From Pseudomonadota bacterium (lineage in GTDB: Bacteria; Pseudomonadota; Gammaproteobacteria; Xanthomonadales; Xanthomonadaceae): a DNA stretch of 64,000 bases. The notes under the pieces were generated by a model that was not told where the DNA came from, searched no databases, and worked only from the letters and a program-made list of their open reading frames with translations. The translations under genes and the position numbers were made by a program. Positions 27,829 to 37,300 of the stretch are shown here, in pieces. The first letter of the stretch is position 1. Every line of letters starts with the position of its first letter. The DNA is taken from NCBI GenBank assembly GCA_963205495.1, contig CAUJIN010000041.1, positions 1-64,000 of the forward strand. Reading direction: 5' to 3'.

Positions 27829-28290
27829 GTGGATACGACCCCGCCCCTCCATCCGGCCATCACCCGCCTCCTGTCCATGCCGCCGGTGCAGGCCATGCAG
27901 CTTCGCCTTTCCGGTTTCGACGGCGAAATGCTGGGCCTGTCCGCGCCGCTTGCGCCCAACGTCAACGACAAGGGCAGCGCCTTCGGCGGCAGCCTCGCCA
28001 GCGTGATGACCCTGGCTGCCTGGGCGCTGATGTCGATCCGGCTCGAAGACGCCGGGAATTGCGCCGAGGTCTATGTGCAGGATTCCAGCGTGCGCTATCT
28101 GACCCCGCTGTACGGCGACCTTCACGCCATCGCCCGGCTGGCGGAAGGACAGACGTGGAGCGAAGTGCTGGCGGCCTTCGCGGCGCGCGGCAAGGCGCGC
28201 GCCCTGATGGAGGTCGAAATGCGCGACGCCGCCGGCACGCTGTGCTGCACGCTGGCCGGACGCTTCGTGGCGCTGGCGCCGCGCCGCTGA
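27829..28290 (+). CDS. hot-dog fold thioesterase, YiiD C-terminal-like
   Basis: The 153-residue protein resembles the YiiD/bacterial thioesterase family of hot-dog proteins. The segment NVNDKGSAFGGSLASVMTLA is the characteristic helix region, with N-DKGSAFGGSL as the likely active-site neighbourhood. YVQDSSVRYLTPLYGD and the final strand TLCCTLAGRFVAL also fit. It is probably a cytoplasmic acyl-CoA thioesterase; substrate is unknown. The GTG at 27829 starts the frame, with no clear ribosome site; the next candidate (ATG near 27876) would remove part of the first helix. It is divergent from hemD and ends 2 bp from the fpr stop. Confidence 0.75.
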   Translation: MDTTPPLHPAITRLLSMPPVQAMQLRLSGFDGEMLGLSAPLAPNVNDKGSAFGGSLASVMTLAAWALMSIRLEDAGNCAEVYVQDSSVRYLTPLYGDLHAIARLAEGQTWSEVLAAFAARGKARALMEVEMRDAAGTLCCTLAGRFVALAPRR

Positions 28291-28292
28291 AC

Positions 28293-29069
28293 TCACTTTT
28301 CCACGAAGGCGCGTTCGAACACGTATTCGCCCGGGGATCCGATGCGCGGGGCGGCCTTGAAGCCGCGCCGGTCGAGGATGGCGCGGAAGTCCGCCAGCAT
28401 CTGCGGGCTGCCGCAGATCATGGCGCGGTCCCGTGCGGCGTCGAGCGGCTCGATGCCGAGGTCGGCGCTGATGCGGCCGGCGTCGAGCAGGTCGGTGAGG
28501 CGGCCGCGGTGCATGAAGTCCTCGCGCGTGACCGCCGGGTAGTAGAGCAGCTGGCGCGAGATCATTTCCCCCAGATATTCATGCTGCGGCAGTTCGCGGG
28601 CGATGTGGTCGCGGTAGGCCAGATCGCCGATGTTGCGCACGCCGTGTGTGAGGATGACCCGCTCGAAGCGCTCGTAGGTTCCCGGGTCCTTGATGATCGA
28701 AAGGAAAGGCGCGAGCCCGGTGCCGGTGGAAAGCAGGTACAGGTTGCGCCCCGGGTGCAGGTCCGAGATCAGCAGGGTGCCGGTGGGCTTGCGCCCGAGC
28801 AGGATCTCGTCGCCGGGCTGGAGGTGCTGCAGGCGCGAGGTGAGCGGGCCGTGCTGGACCTTGATGGAGAAGAACTCCATTTCCTCTTCCCAGTTGGCGC
28901 TGGCGACCGAATAGGCGCGCATCAGCGGCTTGCCGTCCACCGGCAGGCCGATCATCACGAACTGGCCGTTCTCGAAGCGCAGTCCGGCACCGCGCGTGGT
29001 GCGGAAGCTGAAGTAGTCGGGCGTCCAGTGGCGGACGTGCAGCACGCGTTCGACATCGAACGTGGACAT
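28293..29069 (-). CDS. fpr: ferredoxin-NADP+ reductase
   Basis: Fpr moves electrons between NADPH and ferredoxin or flavodoxin; in this context it can reduce Bfd to mobilise iron from bacterioferritin. The 258 residues match the bacterial class I type: the FAD-binding motif MRAYSVASANWEEEMEFFSI, the phosphate region LGRKPTGTLL, the NADP-binding LLSTGTGLAPFLSIIKDPG, and the C-terminal CGSPQMLADFRAIL. The family C-terminus VFERAFVEK is present. I chose the ATG at 29069, because a GGAG lies 6 bases upstream and the length equals that of E. coli-type Fpr. Confidence 0.95.
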   Translation of the reverse strand: MSTFDVERVLHVRHWTPDYFSFRTTRGAGLRFENGQFVMIGLPVDGKPLMRAYSVASANWEEEMEFFSIKVQHGPLTSRLQHLQPGDEILLGRKPTGTLLISDLHPGRNLYLLSTGTGLAPFLSIIKDPGTYERFERVILTHGVRNIGDLAYRDHIARELPQHEYLGEMISRQLLYYPAVTREDFMHRGRLTDLLDAGRISADLGIEPLDAARDRAMICGSPQMLADFRAILDRRGFKAAPRIGSPGEYVFERAFVEK

Positions 29070-29087
29070 GGGGCGCTCCATCAACGA

Positions 29088-29115
29088 AAAAGGCCCGGCA
29101 GCGCTGCCGGGCCTT
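29088..29115 (-). terminator. intrinsic terminator after bfr
   Basis: AAGGCCCGGCAGC (29090-29102) pairs with GCTGCCGGGCCTT (29103-29115) as a 13-bp stem. Reading the minus strand, the stem is followed by TTTTTC, giving a proper terminator for bfr. It also separates bfr from the downstream fpr gene. Confidence 0.85.
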
Positions 29116-29183
29116 GCATTTTAGCTGCACCGCAGCACGAGGTTTGAGCGCAATCAAACCGGCCCGCGGTCGAGGCGGAAGAT

Positions 29184-29654
29184 TCAGTCGCCCACCTGCG
29201 CCTGAAGATAGACCTCCAGGCCGAGGCGTTCGATCAGGTCGGCCTGGGTTTCCAGCCAGTCCAGGTGCTCCTCGCCATCGCGCAGGAGAGAAGCGAGCAG
29301 GTCGCGCGAGACGTAGTCGCCGGCCGATTCGCAGTACGCGATGCCCTCGCGCAGGTCGGCCAGCTCCTGGCGAACCTGCGTCTGGTCGCATTCGAGGCAT
29401 TCCTTCGGCGCTTCGCCGATGAGGATCTTGCCGAGGTTCTGCAGGTTCGGCAGTCCTTCCAGAAACAGGATGCGTCCGATCAGGCGGTCGGCCTGCTTCA
29501 TCTGGCGGATCGACGCCTTGTAGTCGCGTTCGTTGAGTTCCTCCAGCCCCCAGTTGCCGAACATGCGGGCGTGCAGGAAGAACTGGTTGATGGCGGTGAG
29601 CGCGTTGAACAGCGCCTTGTTGAGGTGCGCGATGGCCTGGCGGTCGCCCTTCAT
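29184..29654 (-). CDS. bfr: bacterioferritin subunit lacking most ferroxidase ligands
   Basis: The 156-residue protein is clearly a bacterioferritin (MKGDRQAIAHLNKAL, AINQFFLHARMFGNWGLEEL, RILFLEGLPNLQNLGK, DYVSRDLL, DWLETQ). The heme-ligand methionine is kept (M52 in IRQMKQAD). By alignment with E. coli Bfr, four of six ferroxidase ligands are replaced: E18 by Ala, E51 by Gln, H54 by Gln and E127 by Gly; E94 and H130 remain. It may therefore be a heme-binding partner subunit of a heteropolymer or an iron-core shell with little catalysis. A 13-bp stem terminator follows, and bfd lies 74 bp upstream. Confidence 0.93.
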   Translation of the reverse strand: MKGDRQAIAHLNKALFNALTAINQFFLHARMFGNWGLEELNERDYKASIRQMKQADRLIGRILFLEGLPNLQNLGKILIGEAPKECLECDQTQVRQELADLREGIAYCESAGDYVSRDLLASLLRDGEEHLDWLETQADLIERLGLEVYLQAQVGD

Positions 29655-29728
29655 CGGAAGGCACTCCGTGGTGGAAAGACGGGCTAGGGTAGCGGCAACG
29701 CGGATCGGCGTGTGCGCCGGATGCGGAA

Positions 29729-29926
29729 TCAGGCGGCCAGCAGGGCCAGGCCGAAGGTCTGCTGGCGGCGGGTGCTTTCGAGGATTTCCAGCGCCAGCTC
29801 GCCGCAGCTTCCGCACACGGTGGAGCAGCCGGTCATGGCGGACAGGTCGGAAAGATCGCTCGCGCCGGCCTGTGCGGCCTCGCGGATCTGGCGATCGGTG
29901 ATTCCGTTGCAGATGCACACGTACAT
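29729..29926 (-). CDS. bfd: bacterioferritin-associated ferredoxin Bfd
   Basis: Bfd is a small [2Fe-2S] protein that docks on bacterioferritin and passes electrons inward to release stored iron. The 65 residues have the family cluster ligands C4 and C6 (MYVCICNGITDRQIREA) and C38 and C41 (CSTVCGSCGELA). The start is the ATG at 29926, because MYVCICNG is the invariant Bfd N-terminus. It is co-oriented with bfr and fpr, giving a complete iron release chain (NADPH, Fpr, Bfd, Bfr). Confidence 0.95.
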   Translation of the reverse strand: MYVCICNGITDRQIREAAQAGASDLSDLSAMTGCSTVCGSCGELALEILESTRRQQTFGLALLAA

Positions 29927-29969
29927 GGAAGGCGTCCACGCTGCGGTAGGGGCATCTTCCTGCGGATGC

Positions 29970-29990
29970 GAATGGATGTCAATAACATTC
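29970..29990 (-). promoter_or_regulatory. possible Fur-type palindrome upstream of bfd
   Basis: GAATG (29970-29974) and CATTC (29986-29990) form a 5-bp inverted repeat around an AT-rich centre, 44 bp before the bfd start. Position and AT content fit an iron-responsive operator, but the match to the Fur consensus is weak. Confidence 0.25.
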
Positions 29991-30030
29991 GTATTCCACG
30001 ATTCACGCTCCGCAATCCGCGCGCTTTGCA

Positions 30031-30462
30031 TCAGGGGCGGTACGCGGTGCGGGTGTCCTGCACCGATCCCGCCGGCGCGGTGGCGCGCAGCCGCGGGCGC
30101 AGCCAGTCGGCGAATTCGAGTTCGCTCATCGTGCCTTCGGCGAGGGAGAGCATGGCCAGGTATTTTTCTTCTTCCTTGGCAATGAGATCCGTGCCGTTGA
30201 GGCGGAGAAAGGTGCGATAGCAGACGTGCGCCGTGCGCTTGTTGCCGTCGACGAAGGGGTGGTTGCGGGCCAGACCGAAGGCCAGGCTGGCGGCCAGGTC
30301 GGCCAAGTCGGGCGGCGGGTCACCGTAGGGGAGGCGCTGCTGCGGGCGCGCCAGCGCCGAATCGAGCATGCCCTCGTCGCGCACGCCGTCGCCGCCGCCG
30401 TGCTGGGCGAGCTGGCGGTCGTGGATGGCAAGCGCCAGCGCCCTTTCGATCCAGACGATCAT
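30031..30462 (-). CDS. doc: Doc-type (Fic-fold) death-on-curing toxin
   Basis: The 143-residue protein has the Doc/Fic active-site motif HPFVDGNKRTA (residues 68-78), close to the canonical HxFx(D/E)GNxR(T/S). Doc toxins phosphorylate elongation factor Tu and stop translation. The gene lies 6 bp after the AbrB-like antitoxin gene on the same strand, so the two form a toxin-antitoxin operon. The C-terminus (after about residue 118) is an Arg/Ala-rich extension with no clear motif. The role of this copy (stabilisation, stress or phage response) cannot be read from sequence. Confidence 0.9.
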   Translation of the reverse strand: MIVWIERALALAIHDRQLAQHGGGDGVRDEGMLDSALARPQQRLPYGDPPPDLADLAASLAFGLARNHPFVDGNKRTAHVCYRTFLRLNGTDLIAKEEEKYLAMLSLAEGTMSELEFADWLRPRLRATAPAGSVQDTRTAYRP

Positions 30463-30468
30463 GCGCGG

Positions 30469-30690
30469 CTACTGCGCCAGTTTGTGGAGTACAAGCCGGT
30501 CCTCCCGCATGACCTGCTCGGCCACTTCCATCTGTCGGGCCAGGGTCGGGTCGTAGGCGGTCAGGCGGATGCCGTCGGGGGTTTCCAGCACGAGCAGCTC
30601 GTCGCCCTTGTCCAGACGCAGGCGGGCCAGCAGCTCCTTGGGCAGGATGACGCCGGCGGAATTGCCGATGGAGGTGATGCGCAGTTTCAT
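30469..30690 (-). CDS. AbrB/MazE-type antitoxin
   Basis: The 73-residue product starts with a swapped-hairpin AbrB DNA-binding domain (MKLRITSIGNSAGVILPKEL, then LDKGDELLVLETPDGIRL). The C-terminal helix (EVAEQVMREDRLVLHKLAQ) would wrap and neutralise the Doc toxin. Doc usually pairs with Phd, so an AbrB partner is the less common combination. A near-perfect inverted repeat lies 20 bp upstream and is probably its own operator. The ATG at 30690 was chosen because it gives the usual domain start. Confidence 0.88.
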   Translation of the reverse strand: MKLRITSIGNSAGVILPKELLARLRLDKGDELLVLETPDGIRLTAYDPTLARQMEVAEQVMREDRLVLHKLAQ

Positions 30691-30710
30691 GGCGGCAGGT
30701 TGCGACAGGG

Positions 30711-30732
30711 TGTTGCAACGAATGTTACAACA
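30711..30732. promoter_or_regulatory. operator-like palindrome of the AbrB-Doc operon
   Basis: TGTTGCAAC (30711-30719) and GTTACAACA (30724-30732) form 9-bp arms with one mismatch and a 4-base spacer. The site lies 20 bp before the antitoxin start, between it and the stop of the SNF2 gene. This is where toxin-antitoxin complexes normally bind to repress themselves. Confidence 0.65.
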
Positions 30733-30767
30733 CTGCTTGCGGCGACCGCCACTGCTGCCGGTCTCCG

Positions 30768-33700
30768 TCAGATCGGCGCGAACAGTTCCGCCAGATCGGA
30801 TTCGTCGAAGCGCAGGGCCGCGCTGCTGCCTCCGCCCTCCAGCACCGCGCGCGCCAGTTCCGCCTTGCGCTCCTGCATGGCCTGGATCTTTTCTTCCACG
30901 GTGCCCGAGCAGATCAGCTTGTAGACGAAGACGGGCTTGTCCTGCCCGATGCGGTGGGCGCGGTCGGTGGCCTGCGATTCCACCGCCGGATTCCACCAGG
31001 GGTCGTAGTGGATGACCGCATCGGCGGCGGTGAGGTTGAGCCCGACGCCGCCGGCCTTGAGGCTGATGAGGAAAACCGGGATTTCTCCTTCCTGGAAGCG
31101 CCGCACCAGATCCGAGCGCGACGTCGAAGGCGTGTCGCCGGTGAGGCACAGGTAGGGCGTCTTGCGCTTGTCCAGCGCCTGCGCGATGAGCGCGAGCATC
31201 TGGGTGAACTGGGAGAACACCAGCACCCGCCGGCCTTCGCCGATCAGCCCTTCGAGCAGGTCGAGCAGGGCTTCGAGCTTGGCCGATTCGCGCACCTTGC
31301 GGGCGGCGTCGAGTTTGACCAGTCGCGGATCGCAGCAGGCCTGGCGCAGCTTGAGCAGGGCATCGATCACCACGATGCCGGACTGGCCCAGGCCGCGCTC
31401 GGCGATGGATTCACGCACCCGCTCGTGCTGGGCCAGGCGCAGGGTTTCGTAAAGCTGGCGCTGCGCTCCGGCCAGTTCCAGCGAGCGCAGGATCTCGGTC
31501 TTGGGCGGCAGTTCGGAAAGGACATCCTCCTTGCGCCGGCGCAACAGCAGCATCGAAACGCGACGGTTCAGTCGCGCCTGACGATCGAGGTCGCCGTGTT
31601 TTTCGATCGGGGTGCGGTAGCTGCGGGTGAAGCGCGTCTCGCTGCCCAGCAGGCCCGGCTCCACGGCATCGAACTGCGCCCAGAGCTCGCCGAGATGGTT
31701 TTCCAGCGGCGTGCCGGTCATGGCCAGACGACGACGCGCGGGGATTTCCCGCACCACTTGCGCGGCCTGGCTGCGTGCGTTCTTGATCGCCTGCGCCTCG
31801 TCCAGGATGAGGAGTGAGAATCGCTGCTGGCACAGGCTTTCGCGGTCGCGCGGCAGGAGCGGATAGGTGGTGATGACCAGGTCCGATTCGCCGATGGACT
31901 CGTAGCGCGCGGCGCGGCCGGCACCGTGCAGCACCAGCACGCGCAGGTCGGGCGCGAAGCGAGCGGCCTCGTCGCGCCAGTTCCCCACGAGGCTGGTCGG
32001 CGCGACCACCAGCGCAGGCAGGTCGAGCCGCCCGCGCCGCTTTTCCGACAGCAGGTGGGCGAGCACCTGCACGGTCTTGCCCAGGCCCATGTCGTCGGCC
32101 AGCACGCCGCCCATCCGCGCATCGGAGAGGAAGTCGAGCCAGGCCAGTCCTTCGCGCTGATAGGGGCGCAGCGAGGCGCGGAAGCCTTCCGGCTCGACGG
32201 CGGTGCGAGGTATGTCGCGCAGCTGCTCCATCTGCTCGCGCAGCCGTTCGGCACCGCGCCAGGGCAGGCCGGTGTCCTCGGCGATCTTGCGCAGCGTCGC
32301 GGTCTGGCTGCGGTGCAGCCGCAGGCCCTGTTCGCTGGCCGTGAGCCACTCCAGCAGCGGTTCGAGCATGGCTCGCAGCCGCGCCATCGGCAGCCGCACG
32401 CTGCGGTTTTCGTCGATGCGCACCTGCCAGGCGGCGTCGGCCGGCTCGTGCTCCGGGCGGTGCAGGGAAAAGTCCGGATCGGCCAGCACGCGGCGCAGGA
32501 TCGGCAAAAGGTCGATGCGCTGGCCGTCGACGTCGATGCCCAGCGAGACGTCGAACCAGCGGCTGCCGAATTCGTCGGCCTCGGCCAGTTCGGCGTGCCA
32601 GTCCTCGATCTCCACGACATCGTCGCGCGGGAAGTCGGGCGAATACTCGATCCGGAAGCCCGCGGCTTCCAGTTCGGCCAGGGTCGCGGCCCAGGCTTCG
32701 GGAGCGGCGGGCGTGCGGTAGCTGCCGAGCTGCAAAACCAGCTGGTCGGGCTCGAAAGGGTTGTGCCTCAGGGCCATGTCGTGGGCCCAGAGCATGGCGT
32801 CGCGCAGGCCGGCTTCGGCGATGCGGTGCTCCGTGCGGCGCTCGCGCGCGGCGTCGCGGAGGATTTCCGTCACCTCCTGGCTCGCCGAGTCCTGCACCCG
32901 CTCGTTGAATACGCCCGGCGCGAGGCGATGACCGCCATAGTCGAAGTCCAGCGTCGCCACGCCAAGGCGCATGGGCGTGCGTTGCGCGTGGCGAGCCTCC
33001 ATCTCGACCTCGAAGATCCGCATGCTGAGCACGGGGATCGCGGTCGGCTTGATCTGGCGGATCTGGCGTGGCCGAGGCAGCGACAGCGGCAGCGATCCGG
33101 CGCGCTTGAGGCGCTGGCGGACTTCGGCGACATCTTCGGGCAGCAGCAGCGGGGCATCCGCCACGGCGTTGAGCAGCGCGGGATCGCCGTCGATCCGGCC
33201 GTAGCGGCGCGTTTCCGGCTGCACGTACCACAGCCGATGCCCGAGGAGGATGTGGACAGGCGCATCGTCTTCCAGCGCCAGGCCAAGCATCTGCGAGCCG
33301 TCGGCGCGGTCGATCCAGCGAAGACGGATCGATCGCGCGGGGCCGGCTTCGAGCGGCTGGCTTCCGCGCTCCCAGTACACCGGGTGGCGCTCCATCAGCA
33401 TCGCCAGGCTGGCTTCTGCGTGGGCCGAGTCGATCGCGACGGGATCGGCCCGACGAGCGCCAAAACCTGCGCTGCCAAGAATCGCTGCCAGCGCCATGGA
33501 TTCCTCGTTGCTCCAGCCGCCCGGCGGCGTCGGGACGGGACCGTCCGGGCTCAGCTCCAGCGGCTTGGGATCAACCCAGCCGCCGCTGCGACCGCGCCCG
33601 GCGCGCAGGAACGCAGGCAGCACGCCCAATCGACCGGAAAGATCGCGCAGCACCAGGCCGAAGCGGCGCTCCGATGCCTCCGGCGGGCCGGGCCTGGGGC

Positions 33701-34193
33701 CGAGTTCGCCAAGGCGGCTGATCCATCGATCCCAGTCCGGGAGGCTGCTTCCGGGCGTTGCGCCCATCTGCCCGGCCAGCGCGGTGCGCAGCCAGTCGGG
33801 CAGGGCTTCCAGTGCATCGGAGGAAGGCGAGGTGCTGGTGGCGACCGGTGCCGGCTCGTCCTTGGGCCATCGCTCGGAGGGAAATCGCTGGGCGTAGAGC
33901 AGCAGCAGCGCCTGGTGCTTGCAGGGGCCGCTGACGGGGCAGTCGCAGGAACCCAGCAGCGCCAGCTTGCCGCGCGCCTGTTCGCGCAGTTCGATCCACG
34001 GCTCGTAGATTGCCTCGCCGCTGCCGCGCACCAGCGCGCGCAGGCGCATCACGCCGCGCCGGTCACGCTCGAACGTCAGGCTCTGGAGGTGGTCGTTCGC
34101 CAAGTAGGCATTGGCGCGGCGCAAGGTGCCCGGATCGAACTCTCGCGTCCAGTCGATCCCTGCCAGGTAATTGCGAACTGCTTCGGCGTCCAC
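30768..34193 (-). CDS. SNF2-family DEAD-like helicase with N-terminal SWIM zinc finger
   Basis: The 1141-residue protein is a bacterial SWI2/SNF2 ATPase, predicted to move along double-stranded DNA or displace bound proteins such as RNA polymerase. A SWIM zinc finger (CDCPVSGPCKH) is at about residues 78-92. The SNF2 N-terminal lobe has Walker A (LADDMGLGKTVQVLAHLL, about 700) and the DEAQ box (LLILDEAQAIKN, about 797). The helicase C lobe follows with RVLVFSQFTQML, AGGVGLNLTAADAVIHYDPW and TDRAHRIGQDKPVFVYKLI. The GTG at 34193 has a GGAG seven bases upstream and is preferred over the GTG at 34199. Confidence 0.92.
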   Translation of the reverse strand: MDAEAVRNYLAGIDWTREFDPGTLRRANAYLANDHLQSLTFERDRRGVMRLRALVRGSGEAIYEPWIELREQARGKLALLGSCDCPVSGPCKHQALLLLYAQRFPSERWPKDEPAPVATSTSPSSDALEALPDWLRTALAGQMGATPGSSLPDWDRWISRLGELGPRPGPPEASERRFGLVLRDLSGRLGVLPAFLRAGRGRSGGWVDPKPLELSPDGPVPTPPGGWSNEESMALAAILGSAGFGARRADPVAIDSAHAEASLAMLMERHPVYWERGSQPLEAGPARSIRLRWIDRADGSQMLGLALEDDAPVHILLGHRLWYVQPETRRYGRIDGDPALLNAVADAPLLLPEDVAEVRQRLKRAGSLPLSLPRPRQIRQIKPTAIPVLSMRIFEVEMEARHAQRTPMRLGVATLDFDYGGHRLAPGVFNERVQDSASQEVTEILRDAARERRTEHRIAEAGLRDAMLWAHDMALRHNPFEPDQLVLQLGSYRTPAAPEAWAATLAELEAAGFRIEYSPDFPRDDVVEIEDWHAELAEADEFGSRWFDVSLGIDVDGQRIDLLPILRRVLADPDFSLHRPEHEPADAAWQVRIDENRSVRLPMARLRAMLEPLLEWLTASEQGLRLHRSQTATLRKIAEDTGLPWRGAERLREQMEQLRDIPRTAVEPEGFRASLRPYQREGLAWLDFLSDARMGGVLADDMGLGKTVQVLAHLLSEKRRGRLDLPALVVAPTSLVGNWRDEAARFAPDLRVLVLHGAGRAARYESIGESDLVITTYPLLPRDRESLCQQRFSLLILDEAQAIKNARSQAAQVVREIPARRRLAMTGTPLENHLGELWAQFDAVEPGLLGSETRFTRSYRTPIEKHGDLDRQARLNRRVSMLLLRRRKEDVLSELPPKTEILRSLELAGAQRQLYETLRLAQHERVRESIAERGLGQSGIVVIDALLKLRQACCDPRLVKLDAARKVRESAKLEALLDLLEGLIGEGRRVLVFSQFTQMLALIAQALDKRKTPYLCLTGDTPSTSRSDLVRRFQEGEIPVFLISLKAGGVGLNLTAADAVIHYDPWWNPAVESQATDRAHRIGQDKPVFVYKLICSGTVEEKIQAMQERKAELARAVLEGGGSSAALRFDESDLAELFAPI

Positions 34194-34278
34194 GCACACG
34201 CTCCGGAGTCTGCACGGCAAACCGCTGATTGTGGAGCATCCTTGCGATTGCGGCCAGACGGAGGGAGTGTGATGGGCG

Positions 34279-34309
34279 AAAAAAAACCGGCGCGGTTGCC
34301 CGCGCCGGT
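34279..34309 (-). terminator. intrinsic terminator of the S8 protease gene
   Basis: ACCGGCGCGG (34286-34295) pairs with CCGCGCCGGT (34300-34309) around TTGC. On the minus strand the stem is followed by at least seven T residues. It lies just after the stop of the protease gene, and before the SNF2 start. Confidence 0.9.
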
Positions 34310-34336
34310 GAATGGAAATCGCATTGCGGTGTTCGA

Positions 34337-37300
34337 TCAGTGCGTGACCGGCTCCAGCGAGATCGGGCGCCCGCCACCGTTGGTGCCGGTGGCACGGATC
34401 AGCCAATTGCGGTCGAATCCGGAAATCGCCTGGTCGTTGGGGAGCAGGCCGATTGCCGGAGCGGACAGGTCCGGCGCAACGCCGGTCGCCGTGTCCGCAT
34501 AGTCGCCGATCCATCCGTGCCCATTGAAGGGGCCGGGATCTGCCGAGACGGGGCGTGTGCCGGTGTTTCCGGTCGGGTTGGTCATGGCGATGAGGATGTG
34601 ACCCGGGCCGTTGACCACGACAGGAGTCGAGAGCGCGATGTTGCGCCAAGCATTGGCGGGTGTCGGCTGGGTGTAGGTGTGCTGGCCCAGCAGGGTTGCG
34701 CCGTTGGTCGGATCCGCGTCGTTATCCAGGTAGATGTAGATGTGGATCTTGTCGCCGGCGGCGTTCCAGCCGGCGGGGTTGCCGAAAATGGACTGCACGG
34801 TGGTGATGGTGATCGGATATTCCGCGGCCGGCGGGGAGAACTGGTTCAGCCACACGAGTCCGCAATAGGACGCGCATCCCACCCCTGAGAAGCTTCCGCC
34901 GTCGGGCATGGTGTCGATCTTCAGCACGCAGGCGCCGCCATCGCAGTAACCCGGCGGGGCTACAGGCGTTTCGCCCTTGATCGCCACGGTGAGGTGCTGG
35001 TCTGGCGCAGCGTTTCCGGTTTCCTGCAGCAGTACCGCGCCGAAGGAAATCGACTGGGTCGGTGCGGCGTTCGCGGTGGCAGTGACCGTGATCGTCTGCG
35101 TCGCATCCGGGGCCAGTGTGAAGTTCGTCGGCGAGGCCGAGAGCGTGTAGCCCGCGGGGTTCTCGAAGGCGACGTTCCAGGTGCCGGAAGCGTCCAGGCG
35201 GTTGGTCACGGTGCGCGTCCAGCTGCACGAGGCGCCGCAGGCCACGTTGCGCAGCGAGGCCAGGTTGAGCTGGGTCTGGCTGATGCTGCCGCCGGTCGGA
35301 TTGGCGGCGAGATAGTTCGCCTTGGTCTCGTCCAGGGTCAGGCCGGCCAGCGCCGCGAGGGAAAGGTCGACGCGACCGCTGCCCACCACGTCGGGCGTCC
35401 AGGGCGTGGTGCCGTCTTCCATGAAGCCGGAGCGCTTGGCGGTGGTCTGGAGCGCGGATTTGACTTCTTGCGGCGACCAGGTCGGGTGGATGGCGCGCAC
35501 CAGCGCCGCCGCGCCCGCGAGGTGCGGCGAAGACATCGAGGTTCCGGTCATCAGGCCGTAATTGCCTTCGGCGGCCATGTAGGCGGCGTAGATGTCGGTG
35601 CCGGGGCCGGTGATGTCGGGCTTGGTCAGGTTCTCGTAGGCACCCTGCGTCGGGCCGCGCAGGCTGCCGCCGTTGATCACGTCGCCCTGACGGCTCAGGG
35701 TTTCCAGCGGCAGGTAGTCGCCGAACACGGGGAGGGCGGATCCTGCGCCATCCTCGAAGCCGTCCTTGAAGATCGGCTCACCGGGCGGTGCCGCGATGAA
35801 GGCGAACAGCGCGTCGCCGATGGCCTGCGAGCCGATGCTGAACGCAGCCACGTCGCCGGGCGCGCCGGAGGTGTTCATCGAAATCGTGCCGGCCTGGTTG
35901 TTGGCGACGATCACGGTGCGCGCGCCGGCGTTGTAGGCGTTGGTGATCTTCTCGGCGAAGCCGCACGAGCCGCGGCGGACGAGGGCGATGTCGGCATTGG
36001 TGAAGGAAGCCGCCGGGATGCCGCCGCCGGCGTTGCAGGCTTCGCGGTTGGCCGGAACCTTGATCCGTGCGCCAGCCATCGGCAGGGTGACCGAGGGGCT
36101 GAGCGTGGTGCTGCCGGGGGTGAGAGGAATCTGCTCGAGCGTTGCAGGCACGGGACCTGGCGAGACGACGGTGAGCGTCGGGGTGACGATTTCGTCCTGG
36201 GTCGAGTTGGCGACCGTCAGGATCCACGGACCGTTGTTGCCGACCAGTCCGTCCGGATTGGTGCAGGTGTCCCGGGTGTTGCCGGCAGACGCTGCGATGA
36301 AGACGTCGGCATCGCTGGCGTCGAGGAATGAAAGCATCCTCTGATCGGCCCAGGGATTTCCGGTGCCGCAGGTGCGGCCGATCGAGTAGTTCACCACATC
36401 GACCTGATCGACGATCGCGTGCTGGATTGCCGCCTCGAGGGCATCATTGGCCAGCGAGCCGTCGCTGTGGTTGGCGACGTTGTAGGAATAGATCGATGCG
36501 CAGGGGGCCACGCCAGACATCGTCACGCCGTTGGGCAGGGGCGGCGCGGGCGGCGCGGAGGCGTTGCTCAGCGTGTTGCCGGCGGCGGTGCTGGAAGTGT
36601 GCACGCCGTGGCTGCTCATGTCGGCGTCGGGCAGGGTGCCGGTGCACTGGGTTCCGCTGTTGGTGGTGCAGTCGCGCGGGAACAGCTTGGGGCTGGCCGC
36701 GCTGAAGCCGCAGGCCGGATCGTTGGTGAACGAGGGGTGGCCGATGAAGGTGCCGGTATCGATGATGCCGACCTTCACGCCCTGGCCGCGGCTGGCGGAG
36801 GCCCAGCTCGGGATGGCGCTGCCGTCCCAGATGGTGTTGGCGCCGATGAAGGTCGGGCCGCGCGTGGTCTGGGTTTCGTATCGCTGCACCGGGGTCACCG
36901 ACAGGACGCCGGGCAGTGCGGCCACGCGCAGGGCTTCCTCGTGGCGGAGGCTCACGGAGATGCCGCTGCGGGTGACGTCATAGGTGTAGTGGATGTCCAG
37001 CGCGTGACCCAGCGCGCGCTGCATGGTGTCCAGATGGTGCTTGCGCTGCTCCTGGAGATAGAGCTGGTACTGCTGCGCCGCCGCCGAGTCCATCACGAAC
37101 TTCTTCGAACTGTTGAGGGACACGCCGTCCACGCCCGGCGCGGTACGCGCCAGCCCGGCGATGCCGCCGCGGTACTGGACCAGACCCTGCTCGACGAACG
37201 TGACGATGTAGCGCCCGGTTTCGCTTTCACCGATGCCGGCGACGGACTCCAGGCCGACTTGCGCGCCGAGGGTTGGGTGGGCTGCATGGAGCGCACCCGA

